Positions 23,240 to 33,128 are shown, counted from the first letter of the stretch. The stretch is 64,000 nt of DNA from JAHEEL01 sp963836085 (GCA_963836085.1 CAWIHT010000002.1:1-64000); one strand, 5' to 3'. The notes: a model not told the origin generated them from the sequence alone. A program made the numbers and translations.

Positions 23240-23710
23240 ATGGTGAAGGACAACGTACAGGCCCGGCGGAGACTCGACGCCCGGTTTCTGCGGCTGAGGC
23301 CGCTTGCTGAAGAGCCGCGCCCGCACAAAGGTTGGATACGAGCAATCAGAGACGCACTTGGCATGTCCAGTACTGAGCTGGCAGCCCGAATCGGTGTGAG
23401 CCAGCAGAGGGTCCCTCAGATGGAACGCAGCGAGTTGCAGGGCTCCATCACCTTGGAGACCCTGCGCCGCGTCGCGGATGCGCTCGACTGCGACCTTGTC
23501 TATGTGCTTCATCCGCGCACGAGCCTGGACGAAGCCGTCAAGGAGCAAGCTCGGAGGAAGGCTGCCCAACATCTCGGCCCCGTCGCCCACCACGGCCGAC
23601 TCGAGGATCAGGAACTGGATGTCAAGGACGAAGCGGCACAGCTCGACGAGTTCGCCTTGCGCTTCGTTGACCGCAAGGGACTGTGGGCCGAGCCCAGCAA
23701 CTTGCCATGA
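23240..23710 (+). CDS. Mobile mystery protein A: XRE-family HTH regulator
   Basis: The 156-residue protein starts at ATG 23240 (a TTG at 23225 is possible). Residues about 32-90 form a Cro/C1 helix-turn-helix: GWIRAIRDALGMSSTELAAR, then IGVSQQRVPQMERSE and LRRVADALDCDLVYVL. The acidic C-terminal tail matches TIGR02612, which always precedes a Fic-type partner. It is expected to bind the nested palindrome in front of it and restrain the pair. The stop overlaps the partner start by ATGA. The low-GC promoter suggests arrival by transfer. Confidence 0.85.
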   Translation: MVKDNVQARRRLDARFLRLRPLAEEPRPHKGWIRAIRDALGMSSTELAARIGVSQQRVPQMERSELQGSITLETLRRVADALDCDLVYVLHPRTSLDEAVKEQARRKAAQHLGPVAHHGRLEDQELDVKDEAAQLDEFALRFVDRKGLWAEPSNLP

Positions 23711-24294
23711 CCGACTCGCTGGAGCCTCTGGGCGACGGTCACTCCCACCTGTCCGAAGTGGACCGTCTCGGACTCATTCCGGCGTACATCGCAACCCGCG
23801 GCGAGCTCTTCGACGCTGAGCAGCGCAGCATTGCTGAGGCGCTGTTGCGGCGACCTCCGTCAACCTTCACCCTCCTCGATGACGCGTACCTGCGACGCCT
23901 GCACCAAGCGATGTTCGACCGGGTCTGGGAGTGGGCCGGCCGATACCGCACCCGCGAGACCAACATCGGTACAGCGCCGGAACAGATCTCGTCCGAGATC
24001 CACAATCTGGTTGAGGACGCGAAGGCATGGGTCGAGTACGGAACCTATGAGCCGGATGAGATTGCTGTGAGATTCCATCACCGCCTGGTCGCCATCCACG
24101 CGTTCCCGAACGGCAATGGCCGCCACGGCCGAATCGCCGCCGACTACCTGATCACATCGCTCGAGGGAGAACCGTTCTCGTGGGGTGCTTGCCTCGCCGC
24201 GGATACCGTCGAACTCCGAACCGCCTACCTCCAGGCACTCCACCGTGCCGACGACAGTGAGATCGCAGAACTCCTCGCCTTCGCGCGAGCCTGA
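23707..24294 (+). CDS. Mobile mystery protein B: Fic-domain protein
   Basis: The 195-residue protein carries a Fic fold with the active-site motif HAFPNGNGRHGR, which contains the catalytic histidine and the phosphate-binding GNGR, preceded by RFHHRLVAIH. It also has the family start region with LIPAYIATRGEL. Fic enzymes transfer AMP or related groups to hydroxyls of target proteins. No inhibitory S/TxxxE(G/N) helix is obvious within the protein. Paired with the XRE protein it forms the widespread mobile mystery A/B unit, thought to be toxin-antitoxin-like. The ATG 23707 start overlaps the upstream stop. Confidence 0.88.
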   Translation: MTDSLEPLGDGHSHLSEVDRLGLIPAYIATRGELFDAEQRSIAEALLRRPPSTFTLLDDAYLRRLHQAMFDRVWEWAGRYRTRETNIGTAPEQISSEIHNLVEDAKAWVEYGTYEPDEIAVRFHHRLVAIHAFPNGNGRHGRIAADYLITSLEGEPFSWGACLAADTVELRTAYLQALHRADDSEIAELLAFARA

Positions 24295-24742
24295 CGCCAG
24301 GCCATCCGGATCCGCCACGGGCTTGCATGGGACACGCTTGGGACACATCAGGACCGGCATCGATGGGAGTCAACATGATGCACTGAGATCCGCGCGGAGA
24401 TCGATTCAGCGCGAAAGCCCTGTTCAGGGGCTGTTCTGAGAGGATTGCCCCGGTCGGGACGAAGTGGACGAGGCTGCCGGGGCCGTCTTCTGAGGGCAGC
24501 ACCGTGGGTTCAGATTCCATCGGGGCTGCGCTCATCCGCATGCGCTCGTCCGCAGGAGGAGACCTCCACTCCGCGGGGCTTCTCCTTCGTGTGGCTGCAT
24601 GTCGTTTCGGGCAGGTGTCTGCCGCGCCAATCCTGCCTCTTGGCAGGGCGTTGAAAGCAAGCTCACGAAGCAGTCCCGTTGAGGAAGCGGCAGAAGAACC
24701 CAGCGCACGGGGGAGGCTCCTTCGGCCCCGATGGGGCGACTC
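24295..24742. other. Stretch without a confident gene, possible junction sequence
   Basis: About 450 bases between the Fic gene and the truncated YeiH copy. Frames on both strands are unremarkable. It contains two near-identical short segments (gggacacgcttgggacacatc near 24328-24348) and a tRNA T-arm-like string near 24508-24522 that does not extend to a full cloverleaf. It may be scar sequence of the rearrangement beside it. Confidence 0.35.
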
Positions 24743-25413
24743 CTAGACGGAGATGAGTGGGGCGAAGATGAAGACGAGGACGATGCTCACGGCGCCGACG
24801 GAGACGGCCGCGGCGATGCCGACGAGGAACGGCTTGAACCCGAGGCCCTTGAGCTGGGTGAACGATGTTCCGAGCCCGACGGCGGCCATGGCCATGGCGA
24901 GGCAGTACTCGGCTGCGGTGCGGATGGCGTGTACGAGGTCGTCCCACGCCTCGGCTCCCCAGATCCCGAAGGCGCTGCCACCTGACTCGACGCCGGCGTC
25001 GCCGATTGACCGGAAGATGGCCATGGCGAGGAAGCCGAGGATGAACACCGGCATCATGTCGATGATGCTGGTCCGTTCGCCGAGCTCTTCGCCCTGCTGG
25101 CGTTGGCGCCGAACGTAGACGTAGGTGACGGCGGGGATGACGACGATCATCAACACGTTGCGAACCAGTTTGCTGACGATGGCGATGTCGGCGGCGCTTG
25201 GTGAGGCGGTGATGTTGAACGACTGGTCGTAGATGAGCCCGGCACCCGCGACCTGAGCGGTCTCGTGGATGGACGTTCCCAGGAACAGGCCGACCTCGAC
25301 CACGTCCCCGCCGAAGATGAGGTTCCCGAGGAAGGGGTAGAGGAGCATCGCTGCAATCCCGAACACCGTGATGTTCGCGATCGCGTACGTGACTTCTTCC
25401 TTCGCCCGGATGC
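24743..25413 (-). pseudogene. Truncated YeiH-type exporter gene (C-terminal copy)
   Basis: This segment encodes the C-terminal 223 or so residues of a YeiH/UPF0324 (putative sulfate export) membrane protein. It matches the complete gene at 42912-44084 almost residue for residue; the only differences I saw are GLGFKPF against GLGLKPF and one glutamate fewer at EEVTYAI. DNA differences are mostly synonymous. Homology begins at the shared stop codon and ends at GCCCGGATGC (25404-25413), beyond which the sequence is unrelated. The first half, including the conserved CGATAI stretch, is missing, so it is not expected to function. Confidence 0.9.
24743..25413. repeat. Left direct repeat flanking the glucan island
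   Basis: About 670 bases, same orientation as 42912-43585, 18.2 kb apart. Identity by eye is well above 90 percent, with clusters of silent differences (for example near 24833-24865). Recombination between the copies would remove the intervening island. Confidence 0.85.
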
Positions 25414-25671
25414 TTCGATCAGTGCCGTTTGGGCGAAGAGGCGGCGGTTGATGTGAACATCGCACTGATCGCGGAGTTCATGGAGAGTGATCGCTTCAAC
25501 GTCGTGTTCTCCACCGAGCCTCCGAGCCCCGAGCGCCTTGAGGACTTGGATTGGCTCCTGCACGTCGGAGAGCCGCTCACCCGGATGCGGGCCCTTGAGT
25601 TGGTGCCGGGGCAAGGAGATGAGCGACAACGGGCGCGCCCGCGATTTCTTCATGCCGGTAACGTGGAACTC

Positions 25672-26595
25672 ATGCACACAGAGACTTCGCCCAAGCATGA
25701 CGTCTATGCCTACGGGGTGATCGCTCCCAGCACATTGATCGAACTCGTAGATCCCTTCCCTGCGGAGTCGGGGTATGCGGAGATCGGGAAGATCTGTCGA
25801 TCGTTCGGCGGCGAGGCTGCCGGAGGGGCATACGTGCTTGCTCGTCTGGGCGTCCCCACCAAGCTGACCGGAAGTGAGTTGGGAACAGATGAAGCCTCGC
25901 GATGGGTCGTCGAGCGCCTGTCCGCAGCGGGAGTCGATTGCAGGGACATCGCCATGACTGGTGACGGGGGCGTCACCGAGCTTGTCATCTCGTCTCGAAA
26001 GGAACGAACGATCTTCGCTACCTATGGTCGCATGCTCGCTGATCGCGCTTGGAGCGAGCCGGTGCGTGCCGATGTCAGGTCGAGCCGCATGGTTTGCCTC
26101 GATCCCTTCTTCGGTGAGGCCGCCGAGATGGTTGTCCGCTGGTGCCGCGAGGACGGCATTCCGTACGTCACGGTTGACACCCTGCCAGGGTCCGCTGTGG
26201 CCCGGGGCGCTGTAGCTGTGGTGATATCTCAGGAGTACGCCAATCGGACCTTCGGAGATCATGAGGTCGGCGAGCTGCTGGAAGCCTACGTAGGACGCTG
26301 CAATGGGCTTGTCATCTTGACCAGGGGCAGCGGTCCGGTCTGGTACCGCCGCACCGATACTGCGGCTCGCCAATCGCCGGCCTTCGACGTCAAGGTTCGC
26401 GACACCGCCGGAGCTGGTGATAGCTTCCGAGCAGGCGTCATCTTCGGGATTCTCCACGCTGACACCGACGATGACGTCGTCAGGATCGCCAGCGGATTGG
26501 CAGCGATGGTATGCCAGTCCTCACCCGGCGTGCTCCAGAGTCCCACCCGGTCCGAACTCGAAGCCTTTCTCCTCGCGGAGGCGCCCCCGCAATGA
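25672..26595 (+). CDS. PfkB-family sugar kinase
   Basis: The kinase proper is about 307 residues from ATG 25672; the frame is open back to 25429 but the extra 81 residues do not resemble the family. It has the ribokinase fold, with substrate-site SFGGEAAGGAYVLARLG and the ATP/anion-hole motif DTAGAGDSFRAG near the end. It phosphorylates a sugar or nucleoside; the substrate is not evident. PfkB proteins include KDG kinase, fructokinase and the sulfofructose kinase YihV of another sulfoglycolysis pathway. It starts beside the junction of the truncated YeiH copy and converges with the large phosphorylase-like gene. Confidence 0.75.
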   Translation: MHTETSPKHDVYAYGVIAPSTLIELVDPFPAESGYAEIGKICRSFGGEAAGGAYVLARLGVPTKLTGSELGTDEASRWVVERLSAAGVDCRDIAMTGDGGVTELVISSRKERTIFATYGRMLADRAWSEPVRADVRSSRMVCLDPFFGEAAEMVVRWCREDGIPYVTVDTLPGSAVARGAVAVVISQEYANRTFGDHEVGELLEAYVGRCNGLVILTRGSGPVWYRRTDTAARQSPAFDVKVRDTAGAGDSFRAGVIFGILHADTDDDVVRIASGLAAMVCQSSPGVLQSPTRSELEAFLLAEAPPQ

Positions 26596-26652
26596 ATACT
26601 GCGCGGCGTTGGGACCTACGGGCCGTGATGGTCGTCGGGGAGGCTCGGGCCT

Positions 26653-29600
26653 TCACGGCAAGGCGATGAAGGCCTTGACGCGTGCGACGTCCCCTGTGCG
26701 ACCGAAGATCCTGGAACTCAGATCGGATCCGAGCGAATCGCCCTGGACGTTCAGAATCTGACCGTCAGAGAGCTCTGCCTCGATCTGGGCTGAACCCTCG
26801 GTGAGGACCACGACGATCGGCACCTGGCACACCGTTGATCCGACTGATTGGGCCGGAAGCTCGACTACGTACTGGTCCATCGACGAGTTGAAGACCGGCC
26901 ATTTCTGGGGGTCCTGGAGCAGTTCTCCGGTGATCAGGAACATGGGATCGAACTTCATCTCGCCGCCGGCGACCACCACGCCGAGCTCTGCCGGACGCAC
27001 GAGGAGTTCCTCTTTGACGAGTCCCGTCATACCCGGCTGCTGGGCTCCGGCATGTCCCGGCGTATGCGAGTACGGATCTATCGGGATCGCACCGTGCTCC
27101 ATTGGGGTCTTGTTGAATCCCATTCCGGCCCGCACCCGCCAGTAGCTCTTCACCAAGCGCTGAATCGCCGCGGGTTGCGCACCCGATGAGACAAGTTTCA
27201 GCGCCGAGCCCTGGATGGCGACCAGCAGCTTCGCCACCATGTGCCAGTAGATGGAGCCGAGGCCTTCGTAGCCATACATCGAGCCTGATCGGCCCGTGTA
27301 TGAATGGTGACCGAATACTCGTCGGTAGGTGTCAATCGTCGCCGGTCGGTGAGTCCGGACGAGGTCTCGATACGAATCCTCGCCGGCAAGCAGATCAAGC
27401 TGCTCCTCGAGAACCTCTTGCGTCGTGAGGTCCGCATCGAAGCGGAAGTTCCCGTCTTCGTCGCGAGTGATGATCGCGCCGTCTCCCTTTGCGAGTAGCT
27501 CCGAGAGCAGAGGGTTACCTTCAGCGTCCGTTGGTGGCACGATGTTCCTCTCGAGGAACGACGGCAAGCGACGATGCCGGGTACAGCATGAAGGTGTCCT
27601 GATCTGCTCGATACAGCTCACTCTCGAACAACGCGTCGACAACGTCGGCACACTCGTCGGCGTCGAGCACGCCGCTCTCGATCACTGCGACTTGGCCCTC
27701 CAACATGTCGCCGAGGCGTTCAACGGAAGCCGCTTGATGGTCATCCGAGATCCGGACGAGGTTGTATGAGTCGTAGAGACCGTCGTCGCGGCGACTGGTC
27801 GCAATCGTGCTGTCGAGGTGAGCGACAGCCGCATCGCAAAGTGCCTCCACTTCAGACACAGCTACGGGCGTGGTGCCGGTGAATCCATCTCCGTAGATGC
27901 CGCTCCGGTATTCGGAGAAGGCCGTCCCGAGTGCGTCCATGAGCCGCTTGCGTTCTCTGTCCGGCACATCACCGCTGGGGTGGGTGAGATGTGCGGAGAG
28001 GATCTCAGTCGTTGCGGCAAGCCAGTTGGCGACTTCCCGAGACATATCGACTTCGATGGTCGGCTCTGCAACCAATTGGCGGAGGTAGTCGAGATACGAG
28101 CGCAACTGGTACAGCGTCACCATTGAGAGGCCGTAGCCGACGAGAGCGTTGTTCGCATCGTTCCACTCCGGTCGCTGGGTGTTCATCCAGATTCCGCCCC
28201 CGGCGACGAAGTTTGAGAGCTTCGCAAGAGCCGGCACCACCAGCTTCTCCGCGAAGGTGACGTGGTACACGGCACCATTGCGCCACACGAGTCTCCCATC
28301 AGTTCCAACGGACTCGACCCGTGCCGCAATGGTGCTTGCCGCATCCTCGTCGTACTCAATGGTTGCCTTCGGATCGTCGAGAATCCGGTCATACGGGGCA
28401 ATGCGGTAGGGCACGTCCGCATAGGCGAATCGGGCGTCGGGGAGGAGCTGCTTGATCGTACCCGGTAGGTACCGGTCGGTTGCCTCGAGCAAGCGAAGGA
28501 GATAGATGATCTGGTGGTCGCCCCAGTACCCGATGTTGCTCCACGGGTCATCCGGGTCGGGTTCCTCCCAGTCGATTCCGTTGCTGGTGATTCGGTAGGG
28601 GTTGAAGCCGTCGGGCGTCGAGGCATCCACGAAGACCGAGACGATATCCGGGAGGTACATCGGGTAGCTCGCGCACAAGGCTTCCCAGTTCTGGAAGATG
28701 TCGCGCCAGTTGCCCTCGAAGTACGTCACCCGTCTTCCGTGTTCGTCAACGGTACGGATGGAGAACGAGTTCCATGGGCGGCTCGGGTCGCCGTGCCGCC
28801 GCGAGAAGGAGAACGGCAGATACCCGCGACCGAGTCGCCGGAGATCGGCATCTCCCGTTGCATCGAGCAGCGCAAGGAGCTCGGCCCTGGTCATTCCCGG
28901 AGTCAGCGTCGACAGGAGACTCCGGTGGTTCGAAGCAACGATGCTGTTCCGGTGCTCGAGGTATCGGCCGAAGTCCGCTGTGTCGACGACGTAGCCGTCC
29001 ATCGGGATTCCGCCGCGCATGACGTTGTAGGTGACGTTGGAGAAGTGATGCGCGGTGGCTACCCCATCTTCGGTGCGTTCCAACGCGTCGGCGCGTGCCA
29101 TTGTCTCATGCAGAGCCTGTGAGGTTCCTTTCACGGACGCGTTGAGTTCGGCGGCCCGATCGGGGAAAGCCCGAAGCTGTCGGCGGAGTGAGATCACGGC
29201 CGGTTGATCGCACTCGACATCCGACACGATGGACCATGCCCGGGTCTCGCCGGGCTCGAGATCGATCTCGCTGCACAGGAAGTAGGCCCCGGGCACTCCC
29301 GTCACGACGGGGGCATTGAGGGGCTCGCGTGTTCCGATCAGGCGTGCGGACGCCGGATCCAACGAAACGGTTGCGCCTTCGAGACCGTCGGACCAGGTGA
29401 CTGTCGATCGAAGCGCCTCGGCCGGTTCGGGTCTGTCCGTCACCATCGACTCGAGTGAGTACACAGCCAGGCGCAGGTCGGCGTCGATGATCTCGCTTCG
29501 CTTGTAGGCATTCGTCAGGTTGCCCATCGGGAGGTAGAGGGATGGGTCCAATCCGTGTGGCAGGATGTTCCGCAATCCGTCGATCAGCTCGATGGTCCGA

Positions 29601-30133
29601 GGGACGGCACCTTCGTTGATCAGTGTCGATGTTCGGATGAAGCCGAACTGCTCGCTGCTTGCCCATCGGTACCGGAAGGTGAGGCCGGTCGCCTCATCGT
29701 GCTCTTCGAAGACGACCGAGTCGCCGATGACCGACTTGTACAACCTTCGGTGTTGCTGTCTCCCCAGCATTCCGGTGACCGGGCGCCACACGTCTAGGGG
29801 ATCGCTGTCGAGGTATCGAATTGCAGTCGCTGCGCCGTTCAGACCGCCGAGATGGTGAAGGCGGTCGTCGGTCTCGTACGGGAAGAGCGCCTGCCCTGCA
29901 TCTCGGCGCCCGGCGGTCACTCCTCCGCTGCTCGAGATGAACATCCAGCGGTCCCCGTCGCTCACGATCGACATGAGGAACGGAGGCATGCGGTCGACGT
30001 CGGACACGACGTAGTAGCGCTCGTCGTCGATGGTCACGAACTGGCCGTCAGATTGGCGAGGGATGAGCGTTGCCGCAGCGGAGGCAGCGGCGTGGTCGGA
30101 ACGGGGGAATCGTTGGTCGGCGTTCGCCGTCAT
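26653..30133 (-). CDS. Very large GH94-like phosphorylase candidate (GH149/GH161-type beta-1,3-glucan phosphorylase?), one frameshift
   Basis: Two minus-strand frames join into one 1159-residue protein: the first ends with DTFMLYPASSL, the second continues PSFLERNIVPPTDAEG. Removing one base at about 27565 restores it. The N-terminal part is beta-rich (RYYVVSDVDRMPPFLMSIVS; WMFISSSGGVTAGRRDAG), like the super-sandwich domain of GH94 phosphorylases, and the middle is helical ((alpha/alpha)6-like: NWRDIFQNWEALC, WEEPDPDDPWSNIGYWGDHQ). GH149 and GH161 beta-1,3-oligoglucan phosphorylases are of this length. With GH16 and GH3 neighbours, release of glucose 1-phosphate from laminari-oligosaccharides is plausible. 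The start at ATG 30133 overlaps the GH3 stop and has AGGAGA. Confidence 0.6.
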
Positions 30134-31884
30134 CGTGGTGTCTCCTGTGCTGGGGTTTGTCCGTACCCCACCGGGAACCGCCCCGGCGACGAGTCGGAGC
30201 CGAGGTCGTCTGGCGACGCCGGCCATGGCTGGGTGAGCCTGCCCTCAAACGGCGACCGCCCGAGCAGTAGATCGGGGATCTCGGTCGCTTCGCTCCCCGG
30301 CAGCCAGGCAGCGATCACGGCATCGGACCGATCGATCATGTCACTGATCACGAGCGGTCGACCGGAGTACACCATCAGGATGAGCGTTTTGCAGCGTTCA
30401 CGCATGCGCTCGAACACGATCCTGTCATCGGCACGAACGTCGGGCACGGCGCTGTCCCCCGGGCCCTCCGCATACGGTGCTTCGGCGACGCATACGATGC
30501 CAACGTCGGCCGCGGCGCCGTCCCGGTCGGCACCGGTTGGAGAGAACGTGACCGATCCGTCGAATCGCTCCGCGAGGGCTTGCAGGAAGGTGGTGCCCGG
30601 AGTCGTGCGCCCTTCGCCTCCCTGCCAACCAACCGTCCACCCCCCACATTGGAGCCCGATGTCGTCGGCGGCTTGACCTGCGACGGGGATGTCGCGGTAG
30701 CCCTTCAGCGGGAGCGCACGATCGTTCTTGAGGAGCACTGCGCTTCGCCGGGCCGCGGTGGCGGCAAGGTGCCGGTGCTGCAGTGATCCGACGGCGGACA
30801 GGGATGGTCGATCCCGGGTGATCGCGTCGGGTCCGAGCCATTGCTTCGAGCGGAGGATCCGGCGGACCGCATCGTCGATGCGCTCGATCGAGATCCGCCC
30901 ATCCGCGACGGCGTCGTGCATGATGCGGATGAAGCGGCGGTAGTCGATCGGCACCATCACCATGTCGATTCCCGCGTTGATCGCCCGAACGACGCTGTCC
31001 TCGTAGCTGGCTGCGATCTGGTCGACTCCCATCCAGTCTGAGATGATGAAGCCCTCGAACCCCAGCTCCTGCTTGAGGACGGTCGTGAGCAGGCCTGCGT
31101 GGGAGTGGAGTCGTGAGCCGTTCCAGGAGCTGTAGGACGCCATGATGCTCATGACGCCTGCCGCGATGGTGTCGAGGTACGGAGCCAGGTGCCGCTCCCT
31201 GAGCTCTCTTTCCGAGATTCTCGCGTCTCCCTGGTCGATGCTCCACGAGGCGCCCCAGCCGTCCCACCAATCCATCCACGGCTTGCGATCGACGGTGCCC
31301 CACTGCGCGCCGCCATCACCGACGAAGTGCTTGGCGCTCGCGAGAACACGACGCGAGGGGTCGTCCCTCGACGCGAGACCGGTTACGAGCGCGGATCCGA
31401 GGTGCCCGACGAGGTCGGGATCCCGCCCGTAGCTCTCGTATGTTCGTCCCCAGCGGATGTCCTGAGCGACGGCCACCGTCGGAGCGAATGCCCAATCCAC
31501 ACGCGTCGCACGCATCTCGGTCGCGGTGGCGCGACCGATCTGCTCGAGGAGGGTGGCGTCGCCGATCGCGCCGAGGCCGATGTTGTGTGGGAAGACCGTG
31601 GCTCCTTGCACGTTGCTATGGCCGTGGACGGCATCGACGCCGTAAATGAGCGGGACGCCGAGCCGGGTTCCCGAGGCCGCCTCGGCGAATGCCCCGACCA
31701 TGTCGAGCCACGCCTCGGGAGTGTTGGGGGATGGGTTACCGTTCCCGCCGCTCAGCACCGAGCCGATCGCATGGTCGGCCACCTCGGCAGGCTCGATGGA
31801 GTCGTTCGAGACCTGGGTCATCTGTCCGATCTTCTCCGCCAGTGTCATGTCGTGCACGAGAAGCTCCGAGATGTCTGGCGCCAT
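30130..31884 (-). CDS. GH3 beta-glucosidase/exo-beta-glucanase
   Basis: The 584-residue protein has the two-domain GH3 structure. The TIM barrel shows VPLIYGVDAVHG, the KHFVGDGG segment, and FIISDWMGVDQI, whose aspartate is the nucleophile. The second domain (from about 360: RRSAVLLKNDRALPLK) carries the remaining active-site part. No signal peptide is present, so it acts in the cytoplasm on imported oligosaccharides, probably beta-1,3- or 1,4-glucosides. The start ATG 31884 (CGGAGATCCC upstream) lies 13 bases after the LacI gene. The stop overlaps the start of the large phosphorylase-like gene, so the three form one operon. Confidence 0.88.
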   Translation of the reverse strand: MAPDISELLVHDMTLAEKIGQMTQVSNDSIEPAEVADHAIGSVLSGGNGNPSPNTPEAWLDMVGAFAEAASGTRLGVPLIYGVDAVHGHSNVQGATVFPHNIGLGAIGDATLLEQIGRATATEMRATRVDWAFAPTVAVAQDIRWGRTYESYGRDPDLVGHLGSALVTGLASRDDPSRRVLASAKHFVGDGGAQWGTVDRKPWMDWWDGWGASWSIDQGDARISERELRERHLAPYLDTIAAGVMSIMASYSSWNGSRLHSHAGLLTTVLKQELGFEGFIISDWMGVDQIAASYEDSVVRAINAGIDMVMVPIDYRRFIRIMHDAVADGRISIERIDDAVRRILRSKQWLGPDAITRDRPSLSAVGSLQHRHLAATAARRSAVLLKNDRALPLKGYRDIPVAGQAADDIGLQCGGWTVGWQGGEGRTTPGTTFLQALAERFDGSVTFSPTGADRDGAAADVGIVCVAEAPYAEGPGDSAVPDVRADDRIVFERMRERCKTLILMVYSGRPLVISDMIDRSDAVIAAWLPGSEATEIPDLLLGRSPFEGRLTQPWPASPDDLGSDSSPGRFPVGYGQTPAQETPR

Positions 31885-31897
31885 GGGATCTCCGCGT

Positions 31898-32950
31898 TCA
31901 GGAGGTGTCAACGGGTGCCCCTTCAATGACCTGGGCCGGAACGCCGCCTGTCGACGAGCGCACGATCAGTCGCACCTCCTGGATGTCGACGATCGGAGCC
32001 GAAGCCCGCCCGTCGATCAGTGAGTTCAGCACCTCGACGGTTCGCACGCCGCTCGCGTGGACGTCCTGCATGACGGTCGTCAGTGGGGGAACTGCCGTCT
32101 CCGAACCCGATGAGCCGTCGAAGCCTGCGAGCGCCACGTCGCCGGGCACGTGGATGCCGTGATCGCGGAGTGCCCGGAGCGCGCCCATCGCCATGATGTC
32201 GGATGCGGCGAACACGGCGTCGGGTCGGTGCAGGATGATGCGCTGCATCGCCCGGTAGCCACTTGCTTCCGAATAGTCGCCGTCCACTCGCAAATGCGGG
32301 TTGAGGGCGATGCCGTTCTCCGCCAGGCCCTCCACGAATCCGTTGAGCCGGTCGAGCCCAGCCGTCGTGTCGGTCGGTGCGCCAACCAAGCCGATCCGAC
32401 GGTACCCGCGGTCGCAGAGGTGCGCGGCCACCATGCGTGCCCCGCCGTAGTTGTCGACGTCGACGTAGCTGATGCCGTCGAAGTCCGGTCGACCGACGAC
32501 GACGATCGGGACGTCGGTGGCCCCCATCTTCGCAAGGAGTGGGTCCCTCATCCGGGTCGCGGTGAGGATCAGGCCGTCGAGGAATCCGGGGTGTGCCACT
32601 CTGGGGAAGAGCGCCTCTTCCTCCGACTCATTCTGGAGGAGGAACAGGGTCAGCGACGCCCCGGAGCGATTGCTGGCCGCGCTGATGCCCTGGATCAATC
32701 GCCCGAAGTACGGATCCTCGAACAGGCTGTGGACCCTGCTGGGGATCACGAGCCCGATGAGGCCGGTGCGTCCCGACACGAGCGACCGCGCCGCTGCGTT
32801 GGGTGTGTAGCCGGTCCTGCTGATCACCTCGAGGACCCGCTCTCGAACGCCCGGCCGTACGTTCGTCGAGTCGTTGATCACGCGGGAAACGGTCGAACGG
32901 GAGACGCCGGCGAGGCGGCCGATGTCTTCGAGTGTGAGGGTGTTCTTCAT
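31898..32950 (-). CDS. LacI-family transcriptional regulator
   Basis: The 350-residue protein has the LacI helix-turn-helix and hinge (LTLEDIGRLAGVSRSTVSRV, then NAAARSLVSGRTGLIGLV) followed by a periplasmic-binding-like sugar sensor. The first gene of a minus-strand operon with GH3 and the large phosphorylase-like protein, it faces a divergent sugar importer. The 180-base space between them holds two operators, GAGAGCGCTCCCA and its exact reverse complement. The likely role is to repress both directions until an oligosaccharide, presumably a beta-glucan fragment, binds. Confidence 0.9.
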   Translation of the reverse strand: MKNTLTLEDIGRLAGVSRSTVSRVINDSTNVRPGVRERVLEVISRTGYTPNAAARSLVSGRTGLIGLVIPSRVHSLFEDPYFGRLIQGISAASNRSGASLTLFLLQNESEEEALFPRVAHPGFLDGLILTATRMRDPLLAKMGATDVPIVVVGRPDFDGISYVDVDNYGGARMVAAHLCDRGYRRIGLVGAPTDTTAGLDRLNGFVEGLAENGIALNPHLRVDGDYSEASGYRAMQRIILHRPDAVFAASDIMAMGALRALRDHGIHVPGDVALAGFDGSSGSETAVPPLTTVMQDVHASGVRTVEVLNSLIDGRASAPIVDIQEVRLIVRSSTGGVPAQVIEGAPVDTS

Positions 32951-32976
32951 GGGTGATGCTGCGGCCGATGTCTATA

Positions 32977-32989
32977 TGGGAGCGCTCTC
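32977..32989. promoter_or_regulatory. LacI-type operator 1 (in front of the regulator)
   Basis: TGGGAGCGCTCTC, centred on GAGCGCTC, has the CG-centred symmetry of LacI-family sites. It is the exact reverse complement of 33056-33068 and lies 27 bases upstream of the regulator start, where it could give autorepression. Confidence 0.8.
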
Positions 32990-33021
32990 CAAGCCTATTC
33001 CTGTCAGGGAAGCTAGTCAAC

Positions 33022-33051
33022 TTGACGGCTCCATGCATTGGGGCGTATGAT
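33022..33051 (+). promoter_or_regulatory. Strong candidate promoter of the glucan importer operon
   Basis: TTGACG (33022-33027) and TATGAT (33046-33051) are close to the sigma-70-type consensus with an 18-base spacer. Operator 2 begins five bases downstream, over the expected transcription start. Confidence 0.75.
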
Positions 33052-33055
33052 GCCT

Positions 33056-33068
33056 GAGAGCGCTCCCA
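33056..33068. promoter_or_regulatory. LacI-type operator 2 (over the importer transcription start)
   Basis: GAGAGCGCTCCCA repeats operator 1 in the opposite orientation, 79 bases away. Its place just after the -10 box would block transcription when the regulator is bound. Confidence 0.8.
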
Positions 33069-33128
33069 TGAACGACCTGAAGTCCGGGGGCGACGAAGAA
33101 GCAAGCTCATGTTCAAGGAGGACATCCA

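Noticed and set aside
24500..24540. T-arm-like string (gggttcagattcc) suggesting a tRNA or att site
   Set aside because: The stem relies on two G-T pairs, and no anticodon or D arm can be built upstream.
25150..26457. Minus-strand frame of 435 codons opposite the PfkB gene
   Set aside because: Its first part is a shadow of the PfkB kinase and its end reads the truncated YeiH copy in the wrong frame.
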